From an uncultured Lachnospiraceae bacterium (lineage in GTDB: Bacteria > Bacillota > Clostridia > Lachnospirales > Lachnospiraceae), in NCBI GenBank assembly GCA_958426095.1, contig CATZYB010000112.1, positions 1-8,639 on the forward strand: a stretch of DNA of 8,639 bases, given 5' to 3'. Below, piece after piece: positions 1 to 5,531 of the stretch (position 1 is the stretch's first letter; every line of letters starts with the position of its first letter). A model generated the notes under the pieces. That model was given only the letters and a program-made list of their open reading frames with translations, searched no databases and was not told the origin of the DNA. The translations under genes and the position numbers were made by a program.

Positions 1-812
1 CCCATAGCCTGGCAGACTTTGATCATGCCGTCACGGGTCGGATTGATGCCGACATTCTCGATACAGATTTCCGAATTTGGAACAATAAGTCCGGCGGCCA
101 TAAAGTAGGCGGCAGAGGAAATGTCTCCCGGAACGACGATTTTCTGAGCGTTCAGACGTTTAACAGGACGTAGAATAGCAGTAGTCCCTTTGGAGCGGAT
201 ATCGCCGCCGCAGGCGCCAAGCATCAATTCGGTATGATTTCTTGAAAGTACCGGTTCAGTTACGCTGGTTTCCCCTTCGGCATAAAGACCGGCGAGGAGA
301 ACTGCAGATTTTACCTGAGCAGAGGATACCGGCGAATTGTAGTGAATACCGTGAAGTTTTTGCCCGGTAATCTTTAAAGGCGCGCAATCATTGCCTCGAA
401 TACTTTCGATGGAAGCGCCCATCAAAGACAGCGGCGTTATAATACGCCGCATCGGGCGGGATTGAATGGAAGCGTCGCCGTTGATCGTACATTCAAAATT
501 TTGTCCGGCGAGGATACCCGACATTAAGCGGGTCGTTGTTCCGCTGTTCCCCGTATCAAGAGTATTTTCCGGGCATTTTAATCCATGAAGTCCCTGCCCG
601 TGGATGCGGACAATATCACCATTATTTTCAATATCAATGCCCATCTGGCGGAAGCAGGCGATGGAAGAGAGACAGTCTGCTCCCTGAAGAAAATTATGAA
701 CTTCGGTTGTTCCTTCGGCGATGGAGCCAAGCATGATACTTCGATGGGAGATAGATTTATCTCCGGGAATAGCTACAGTTCCTTTTAATCCGTTTACGCG
801 TTTTATTTTCAT
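1..812 (-). CDS. aroA: 3-phosphoshikimate 1-carboxyvinyltransferase (EPSP synthase), C-terminus cut by window edge
   Basis: This cytoplasmic shikimate-pathway enzyme joins phosphoenolpyruvate to shikimate-3-phosphate, giving EPSP, the precursor of chorismate. I translated it by hand from the ATG at 812. The first 270 codons are open and the frame runs off base 1, so roughly the last 160 of a usual ~430 residues are missing. Visible motifs are PGDKSISHRS (16-25), TGNSGTTTRL (87-96), GDASIQSRPM (112-121), SAQVKSA (164-170), RNHTE (191-195), PGDISSAAYF (228-237) and NPTRDGM (257-263). GDKS, SAQxK, RxHxE and NxTR together form the published class II EPSPS signature, associated with glyphosate-tolerant enzymes; tolerance here is inferred. 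A ribosome binding site (AGGAGA, 823-828) lies 10 bases before the start. The gene is 27 bases downstream of tyrA in the same direction with no terminator between, so it should be in the tyrA operon under the tyrosine T-box. No frameshift is seen. Confidence 0.96.
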   Translation of the reverse strand, partial: MKIKRVNGLKGTVAIPGDKSISHRSIMLGSIAEGTTEVHNFLQGADCLSSIACFRQMGIDIENNGDIVRIHGQGLHGLKCPENTLDTGNSGTTTRLMSGILAGQNFECTINGDASIQSRPMRRIITPLSLMGASIESIRGNDCAPLKITGQKLHGIHYNSPVSSAQVKSAVLLAGLYAEGETSVTEPVLSRNHTELMLGACGGDIRSKGTTAILRPVKRLNAQKIVVPGDISSAAYFMAAGLIVPNSEICIENVGINPTRDGMIKVCQAM

Positions 813-839
813 AATTAAAATTTCTCCTATATATAATGT

Positions 840-1943
840 TTATTTACGCAGATGAATGACATAATGGAAGCGATTTAAAAGCTCCGTGGCTTTTTCAGCA
901 GATTCCCCGTCATAAAATTCGATATGAAGTACCCCTTCCTGAAATTCCCGATTGTGTACAATGCCGATATTTCGGATGCTGATTCCATTTGTTGCCAGAA
1001 TCGTAGCAATCGTAGCAATCGCACCGGATTCGTCAACCAAATCCACAAACATTTCAAAGGATGGCGAAAGCAGGCTTTTTACATGACTTTGAGGAATATC
1101 ATCCCGGTATTCCTTGGCCGATGCAAATGTGTCCAAAAGTTTCCGGGCGTTATCTGTTTGAATAGCTTCACCGATTTCGGTCATCCGTTCGATGTAAAGA
1201 TGCAGCATGTTTAAAATCTGTGTTTGATTTTCGGCGCAGATCTGCTGCCACATTTCCGGTGAAGAAGAAGCGATCCGGGTAATATCCCTGAAACCTCCGG
1301 CGGCCAGCATCCGCATCATACCTTCCGGATTGTCCGAGTCTTTGACAAGATTGACCAGTGTGTAGGCAATAATGTGGGGCAGATGGGAGATGGCTGCTGT
1401 GACCCGGTCGTGTTCGTGGTAATCCAGAGTCACAGGGATCGCATTAATATCTTTTGCAATGCGGACCATTTCCTCAAGCATCTTGTCGGTCGTGCCTTCC
1501 CCCGGAGTCAGGATATAATAGGCATTTTCAAGCAAATGGACTTTGGCGCTGCTGTATTTGGTTTTTTCAGAACCGGCCATCGGGTGACCGCCGATAAAAT
1601 GTTCCGTCATACCGAGTTCGGCGACGGCTTCATGAATGGTCGTTTTTACACTTCCTACATCGGTCAGGATACAGTCCGGTTTAATGATGGGTTTTAATTG
1701 TTCCAGACAGCGGATATTTACGCTGACCGGGGCGCATAAGAAGATAATATCACATTGGGAAAAGCCCGGGCCAATGGTATCCATAGCCTGATTGATCGTT
1801 CCGTCGGCCATAGCCTCAATAAGGCTGTCTTTGCTGCGGTTATAGGCAATGATCGTCATATCCGGGTGTTTTGCCCGCAGGGCTTTGGCGATGGAGCCGC
1901 CAATCAGTCCGAGTCCTATAAATCCGATAGTTTGTTTACTCAT
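840..1943 (-). CDS. tyrA: Prephenate dehydrogenase with C-terminal ACT domain
   Basis: This 367-residue cytoplasmic enzyme oxidatively decarboxylates prephenate to 4-hydroxyphenylpyruvate with NAD(P)+, the committed step to tyrosine. An N-terminal Rossmann fold shows GLGLIGGS at 10-17. DVGSVK (95-100), GGHPMAGSEK (118-127), the AAISHLPHIIAY block (183-194) carrying the conserved histidines, and GGFRDITRIA (216-225) are family hallmarks. Residues from about 296 to the end look like an ACT domain, a regulatory fold that in Gram-positive TyrA is associated with amino acid feedback. The length fits the TyrA-plus-ACT class. There is no chorismate mutase or aroA fusion. The start is fixed by an excellent ribosome binding site (AGGAGGA, 1951-1957) 7 bases upstream and by the Rossmann motif beginning immediately after. 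It is the first gene of a leftward operon with aroA and is preceded by a tyrosine T-box leader. Transcriptional control by tRNA-Tyr charging is well supported; ACT feedback is inferred. Confidence 0.97.
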   Translation of the reverse strand: MSKQTIGFIGLGLIGGSIAKALRAKHPDMTIIAYNRSKDSLIEAMADGTINQAMDTIGPGFSQCDIIFLCAPVSVNIRCLEQLKPIIKPDCILTDVGSVKTTIHEAVAELGMTEHFIGGHPMAGSEKTKYSSAKVHLLENAYYILTPGEGTTDKMLEEMVRIAKDINAIPVTLDYHEHDRVTAAISHLPHIIAYTLVNLVKDSDNPEGMMRMLAAGGFRDITRIASSSPEMWQQICAENQTQILNMLHLYIERMTEIGEAIQTDNARKLLDTFASAKEYRDDIPQSHVKSLLSPSFEMFVDLVDESGAIATIATILATNGISIRNIGIVHNREFQEGVLHIEFYDGESAEKATELLNRFHYVIHLRK

Positions 1944-1957
1944 TGCAATGTCCTCCT

Positions 1958-2029
1958 GAAATGTTCGTTATTAATGTTGGGACAAAATTTCTGTACCTTT
2001 GCACTTTTGACCGCTTTGTGCCTTCGCGC
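1958..2029 (-). other. Untranslated leader segment between T-box terminator and tyrA ribosome binding site
   Basis: These 72 bases lie in the tyrA mRNA between the terminator U-tract and the Shine-Dalgarno sequence, so they are transcribed only on read-through. They contain short related words on the transcribed strand (CACAAAGCGG, then AAAAGTGCAAAGG) and a weak GCAC/GTGC pairing, but no ORF, strong hairpin or known motif that I recognise. No second -10/-35 pair for tyrA was convincing. I cannot assign a function. Confidence 0.4.
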
Positions 2030-2067
2030 AAAAAAAAGCTTCCGTCCCCGCTGTAAAGGACGAAAGC
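2030..2067 (-). terminator. Intrinsic terminator of the tyrA T-box leader
   Basis: On the minus strand, GCTTTCGTCC (2067-2058) pairs over 10 bases with GGACGGAAGC (2047-2038). There is one G-U wobble and a 10-base loop, and eight T residues follow directly (2037-2030). This is a textbook rho-independent terminator. The 5' arm lies just after the T-box core, so forming the antiterminator would compete with it, which is the expected layout for tRNA-controlled attenuation. Confidence 0.95.
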
Positions 2068-2075
2068 GCAACCTT

Positions 2076-2091
2076 CCGTGGTACCACCTTT
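2076..2091 (-). promoter_or_regulatory. T-box antiterminator core (tRNA acceptor-end binding)
   Basis: The minus strand reads AAAGGTGGTACCACGG, a near-perfect match to the conserved T-box element. The UGGU within it (2086-2083) is the bulge that pairs with the free 3' NCCA of uncharged tRNA. The variable base is U, which pairs with an A discriminator, and A73 is the usual discriminator of bacterial tRNA-Tyr. This independently supports the tyrosine specificity read from the specifier codon. Confidence 0.93.
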
Positions 2092-2215
2092 ATTCATCTG
2101 CACATCGCTGTACAAATCTTATAGAGTACGTCAATATAGTGATTATACTCCGGCAATATAACGGTTGCAACCGGCGCAGCCTACTGCCAAAGGGTTCAGC
2201 CTGCAGCTCAGGGAT

Positions 2216-2218
2216 GTA
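2216..2218 (-). promoter_or_regulatory. T-box specifier codon UAC (Tyr)
   Basis: In the stem I specifier loop the minus strand reads GAA-TAC-ATCCCTGAG, matching the common GAA-NNN-A layout of T-box specifier loops before a conserved GAG. The codon is UAC, which would pair with the anticodon of tRNA-Tyr. Shifted readings (AAT, ACA) fit the frame of conserved bases less well and do not match the biosynthetic genes downstream. Confidence 0.85.
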
Positions 2219-2318
2219 TTCAGGAATCTGTTTTATGCACCTCTCATCACCCGGTAACTTTCTGTATAAACCAAAGAATCCTTACTGGTTCCCGTCATCG
2301 CTTTTTTCGTTAGTCCTA

Positions 2319-2347
2319 ATGATAGCATTATTGAAGAAAAAAATCAA
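2319..2347 (-). promoter_or_regulatory. Promoter for the tyrA-aroA operon (extended -10)
   Basis: On the minus strand a -35 TTGATT (2347-2342) is followed after 17 bases by a -10 TATCAT (2324-2319). A TG one base before the -10 makes an extended -10. Initiation is expected near 2312, about a dozen bases before the first T-box landmark. That is the right distance for a leader promoter. It is assigned by eye to a housekeeping sigma-A type. Confidence 0.75.
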
Positions 2348-2376
2348 GCAAATCTTGTATATTTTCTATAAAACTC

Positions 2377-2405
2377 TTGAAGATGAGCAATTTTTTTAGT
2401 AAAAT
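2377..2405 (+). promoter_or_regulatory. Promoter for the EF-G-like gene
   Basis: A -35 TTGAAG (2377-2382) and a -10 TAAAAT (2400-2405) are separated by 17 bases in an AT-rich stretch. Initiation near 2412 leaves a leader of about 26 bases carrying the strong ribosome binding site GGAGGA (2425-2430). It is divergent from the tyrA promoter, with about 29 bases between the two -35 boxes. No operator is recognised there. Confidence 0.72.
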
Positions 2406-2437
2406 ATATCCATAAAAACGTATTGGAGGAATAAGAC

Positions 2438-4519
2438 ATGAAGGTTTACAAAACACAGGACATACGTAACGTTGCAATTTTAGGCCATGGCGGCTGTGGA
2501 AAAACATCTCTCGTAGAAGCAATGGCGCATGTTACAGGAGTTACAACACGTCAGGGACGCATTGAGGATGGAAACACCATCAGCGATTATGATAAAGAAG
2601 AAATCCGTCGTAAATTTTCAATCAGCACATCGGTTGTTCCGATTGAATGGAAATTCTGGAAGATTAATCTTTTAGACACACCGGGCTATCTGGATTTTGC
2701 CGGTGAAGTCGATGAAGCTCTGGCTGCTGCGGACGGTGCGATCATCGTTATCAATGGTAAAGCAGGCGTGGAAGCAGGCACGGAAAAAGCGTGGGATTAC
2801 TGTGAAAAATACGATATTCCGAGAGTTTTCTTTGTAACGAATATGGATGATGAACATGCGGATTATATGAAGGTCGTTGAGCAGCTCCGTGAACTTTATG
2901 GCAAGCGTATCGCTCCGTTCCATCTGCCGATTCGTGAAGATCATAAATTCACCGGCGTTGTCAATGTGGTTACCTTAAAGGGACGTCGTTTTACCGGCGG
3001 CGGAAAATGGGAAGAAAGAGATGTTCCGGATGATGTACAGGATGATCTTGAACCATGCCGTGAGGCTTTGATGGAAGCTGTTGCTGAAACAAGCGAAGAA
3101 TACATGGAACGCTATTTCGATGGTGAAGAGTTTACTGTAGATGAGATCATTGATGCCCTTCGTGTGAATGTTAATGAAGGTTCTGTAGTTCCGGTACAGT
3201 GCGGTTCCGGTACGTTAGCCTATGGTATTGAAGGTTTAATTGAAACATGCGTAGAGTTCCTGCCTTCACCGATCCGTGATAACATTAAGATTTTTGGTAA
3301 AGATCCTCGTACAGATAAAGAATACAATGTGGATTATGACTCTCGTCGTCCATTCTCCGCTTATGTATTCAAGACCATTGTTGACCCGTTCATCGGCCGT
3401 TATTCGTTAATTAAGGTTTGTTCCGGTGAATTGAAATCCGATTCGGTCATCTATAATTATGATAAAGAAACAGAGGAGAAGCTCTCCAGAATTTATATTT
3501 TAAGAGGTAAAGAAGCTATTGAAATGCCAGAATTAAAAGCCGGTGATATTGGTGCGATCGCCAAATTATCCAATACTTCCACAGGCGATACGCTTTCTCT
3601 GAAAGCTGATCCACTGGTATTTGAAAAATTTGAAGTGGAATCTCCTTATACATATATGCGTTATGAAGCTGAGAATAAGGGCGATGAAGATAAGGTTTCC
3701 CAGGCTCTTCAGAAGATGATGGAAGAAGATTTGACCCTGAGAACTTTCAATGATAAGGAAAACCGTCAGTCTCTTCTTTATGGAATGGGCGACCAGCATT
3801 TGGATGTTGTTGTGAGCAAGCTGGAAGCAAAATATAAAGTTAAGATCAATCTCTCCAAACCGAGAGTTCCGTATCGTGAAACCATTCGTAAGAAAGTTTC
3901 CGTGCGTGAAAAATATAAAAAACAGTCCGGCGGACATGGCCAATACGGTGATGTTGCGATGGAATTCGAGCCATCCGGCGATCTGGAGACGCCATATGTA
4001 TTCGCAGAGCGGGTTGTCGGCGGCGCTGTACCGAAGAACTATTTCCCTGCTGTTGAAAAAGGTATTCAGGACTCTGTCCTTAAAGGACCTATGGCCGGAT
4101 ATCCTGTTGTTGGCGTGAAAGCAACATTGTTTGATGGTTCCTATCATCCGGTAGATTCCTCCGAAATGGCATTTAAGACGGCGGCTCGTCAGGCATTCAA
4201 GAGTGCGTTTATGCAGGCAAATCCTGTAATCCTTGAGCCGATCGTTTCCCTGAGCGTTATCGTTCCGGACAGCTACACCGGTGATATCATGGGCGATCTG
4301 AATAAGAAGCGCGGCCGTGTTCTCGGTATGAACCCGACCGAAGGTGGAAAGACAGAAATCGTTGCAGATATTCCATTATCCGAACTTTATGGATATTCTA
4401 CAAACCTCCGTTCTATGACTGGCGGACGTGGAAGCTACGCATATTCCTTCAGCAGATATGAACAGGCTCCAAGTGATGTTCAGGAGAAGGTTATTGCAGA
4501 TAATGAAAAAGCAGAATAG
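2438..4519 (+). CDS. Elongation factor G paralogue (EF-G2/FusA2-like translational GTPase)
   Basis: This 693-residue protein has full EF-G length and five-domain order. The GTPase domain carries G1 GHGGCGKT (16-23), a switch I with RRKFSIS (57-63), G3 DTPGYLDF (80-87), a G4 position reading TNMD (134-137) and a G5 region CGSG (255-258). Domain II starts near 300, domain III near 395, domain IV near 475 with SGGHGQYG (497-504), and domain V near 598 with SLSVIVPDSYTGDIMGDLNK. Canonical EF-G has AHVDAGKTT, DTPGHVDF, NKMD and GSA. The His-to-Tyr change in G3 is typical of EF-G2-like proteins; the loss of the G4 lysine is less usual. EF-G translocates tRNA and mRNA on the ribosome. Some EF-G2 proteins are reported to do so slowly or without GTP hydrolysis, so the exact role here is open. 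The start follows GGAGGA by 7 bases. No rpsL, rpsG or tuf neighbour is present. Arg codons are mostly CGT, suggesting good expression. It is not a TetM-type protein. Confidence 0.92.
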   Translation: MKVYKTQDIRNVAILGHGGCGKTSLVEAMAHVTGVTTRQGRIEDGNTISDYDKEEIRRKFSISTSVVPIEWKFWKINLLDTPGYLDFAGEVDEALAAADGAIIVINGKAGVEAGTEKAWDYCEKYDIPRVFFVTNMDDEHADYMKVVEQLRELYGKRIAPFHLPIREDHKFTGVVNVVTLKGRRFTGGGKWEERDVPDDVQDDLEPCREALMEAVAETSEEYMERYFDGEEFTVDEIIDALRVNVNEGSVVPVQCGSGTLAYGIEGLIETCVEFLPSPIRDNIKIFGKDPRTDKEYNVDYDSRRPFSAYVFKTIVDPFIGRYSLIKVCSGELKSDSVIYNYDKETEEKLSRIYILRGKEAIEMPELKAGDIGAIAKLSNTSTGDTLSLKADPLVFEKFEVESPYTYMRYEAENKGDEDKVSQALQKMMEEDLTLRTFNDKENRQSLLYGMGDQHLDVVVSKLEAKYKVKINLSKPRVPYRETIRKKVSVREKYKKQSGGHGQYGDVAMEFEPSGDLETPYVFAERVVGGAVPKNYFPAVEKGIQDSVLKGPMAGYPVVGVKATLFDGSYHPVDSSEMAFKTAARQAFKSAFMQANPVILEPIVSLSVIVPDSYTGDIMGDLNKKRGRVLGMNPTEGGKTEIVADIPLSELYGYSTNLRSMTGGRGSYAYSFSRYEQAPSDVQEKVIADNEKAE

Positions 4520-4543
4520 TAAATAGCGGATCTAATTCTTTAT

Positions 4544-4571
4544 GGGGCGGTCTGAATTAACAGGCCGTCCC
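4544..4571 (+). terminator. Hairpin after the EF-G-like gene, possible terminator
   Basis: GGGGCGGTCTG (4544-4554) pairs with CAGGCCGTCCC (4561-4571) over 11 bases with two G-U wobbles and an AATTAA loop, 24 bases after the stop codon. The downstream sequence (AATATCATTTAT) has no continuous T-run on either strand, so it is not a textbook intrinsic terminator. It may terminate weakly or protect the 3' end of the mRNA. Confidence 0.55.
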
Positions 4572-4582
4572 AATATCATTTA

Positions 4583-4610
4583 TGTGAAGAGAAGTAAGGA
4601 AAAATATAAT
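4583..4610 (+). promoter_or_regulatory. Possible promoter for the ABC exporter operon
   Basis: A perfect -10 TATAAT sits at 4605-4610. The -35 region is poor: TGTGAA at 4583-4588 with a 16-base spacer. Initiation would fall near 4617, at the start of the ribosome binding site AAAGGAG (4617-4623), giving a very short leader. This is acceptable but marginal. The alternative is transcription by read-through past the hairpin at 4544-4571. Confidence 0.4.
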
Positions 4611-4629
4611 CTGTTTAAAGGAGAAAATA

Positions 4630-5514
4630 ATGGAGCTGGTTATACATGAAATTAAAAAGAATTTTGGCGAAAAAACTGTCTTGAAAGGGATATCTTTTCG
4701 GGCGGTTGGAGGAAAAGCCATTGGTTTGCTTGGACGTAACGGCGCCGGGAAAACAACAACAATCCGCATTTTGATGGATGTATTTCCGGCAGATAGCGGA
4801 GAAATTTTACTTGATGGTCGGCCGATCAATTATGAAAAAGTGCAGATTGGTTATCTTCCGGAGGAGAGGGGCCTGTATCCGAAGAAGAAAATCATCGACC
4901 AGCTGATTTATTTTGCTCAATTAAAAGGTATGGGTAAAAAAGAGGCGGTGCGAGCTGTGGATTACTGGCTGGAACATCTTGGGATGACGGAATACAGAAA
5001 TAAACGGTTGGACACACTTTCCAAAGGAAATCAGCAGAAAATCCAGCTTATCACAGCATTGGTTCATGATCCGCAGATCGTAGTGCTGGATGAGCCTTTT
5101 TCTGGATTGGATCCAGTCAACGCTATGCTTTTAAAAGATGTCGTCAGGGAAGAGATTGCAAAAGGAAAGATTGTGTTGTTTTCCAGTCATCAGATGAATT
5201 ATATCGAAGAATTTTGCGATCATATCGCTATTTTGAATAATGGAGAAATTGTTTTACAGGGGAATCTGAATGAAATAAAAAGAAGCCATGCGAGGGACAG
5301 TCTGGTGGTACGTTCGGATAAAAATGCAGTGATTAAAAAAGATTTTGCAGACTGTTGTGTGGAAAACGACAGGGAAGAGCTTATTATACGATTAAAAGCT
5401 CCGGAGGATAAACAGTCAGTGATGCGCCAGCTTGTTGAAAACTATGATGTCGATGAAATACGGGTATATGAACCTTCTTTGAATGATATATTTGTCGAAT
5501 ATGCAGGAAAATAG
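4630..5514 (+). CDS. ABC-2 type exporter, ATP-binding protein (YhaQ/NatA-like)
   Basis: This 294-residue cytoplasmic ATPase energises the permease encoded 17 bases downstream. Walker A is GRNGAGKT (35-42), the signature is LSKGNQQK (130-137), Walker B is IVVLDEP (150-156), the D-loop is SGLDP (158-162) and the switch histidine is H187 in FSSHQ. At the Q-loop position the sequence reads GYLPEERGLYPK (74-85), with glutamate where most ABC ATPases have glutamine. That spelling is characteristic of the YhaQ-like group. Residues from about 210 on form the C-terminal extension seen in this group (DUF4162-like), ending in a typical PSLNDIFVEYAG. The length matches YhaQ (about 298) better than NatA (about 246). 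AAAGGAG at 4617-4623 supports the start. The substrate is unknown; sodium, drug or peptide export have been proposed for relatives. Codon use is more mixed than in the flanking translation genes. Confidence 0.92.
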   Translation: MELVIHEIKKNFGEKTVLKGISFRAVGGKAIGLLGRNGAGKTTTIRILMDVFPADSGEILLDGRPINYEKVQIGYLPEERGLYPKKKIIDQLIYFAQLKGMGKKEAVRAVDYWLEHLGMTEYRNKRLDTLSKGNQQKIQLITALVHDPQIVVLDEPFSGLDPVNAMLLKDVVREEIAKGKIVLFSSHQMNYIEEFCDHIAILNNGEIVLQGNLNEIKRSHARDSLVVRSDKNAVIKKDFADCCVENDREELIIRLKAPEDKQSVMRQLVENYDVDEIRVYEPSLNDIFVEYAGK

Positions 5515-5531
5515 GAAAGAAAGGAAGCATT

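Larger units (their letters stand above)
2030..2312 (-). promoter_or_regulatory. Tyrosine-specific T-box riboswitch upstream of tyrA-aroA
   Basis: This cis-acting leader RNA binds uncharged tRNA and then favours an antiterminator over the terminator. Reading down the minus strand from the predicted start near 2312, the landmarks occur in the canonical order. GATGACGGG (about 2299-2291) opens stem I, followed by the AGTA motif (2286-2283). GGGTGATGAGAGGTGC comes next, then the specifier region GAATACATCCCTGAG, and GGCTGAACC on the 3' side of stem I. CCGTTAT (2164-2158) precedes stem III, where GAGTA (2150-2146) pairs with TACTC (2128-2124). The T-box core GGTGGTACCACGG and the terminator complete it. 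The specifier reads UAC, for tyrosine, which fits the downstream tyrA. Stem I pairing was judged by motif order, not by a folding calculation. Confidence 0.93.

Noticed and set aside
999..1021. Tandem 9-base repeat (AATCGTAGC, about 2.5 copies) inside tyrA
   Set aside because: It encodes an Ile-Ala-Thr-Ile-Ala-Thr-Ile run in a normal ACT-domain helix. The spacing to flanking conserved residues looks usual for the domain, so it is a codon coincidence and not an insertion.
1755..2399. A 214-codon rightward open frame
   Set aside because: It runs antisense through the 5' part of tyrA and then across the T-box leader and both promoters. Its protein is low in recognisable motifs and rich in Cys, Arg and Lys strings, as expected for a shadow frame.
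3566..4147. A 193-codon leftward open frame inside the EF-G-like gene
   Set aside because: It is fully antisense to a strongly conserved gene, with no ribosome binding site of note and no family features.
2438..4519. Tetracycline-resistance ribosomal protection protein (TetM-like) or canonical fusA
   Set aside because: RPPs and canonical EF-G keep AHVDAGKTT and DTPGH motifs. This protein has GHGGCGKT and DTPGY, and no tetracycline leader peptide or mobile context is present.
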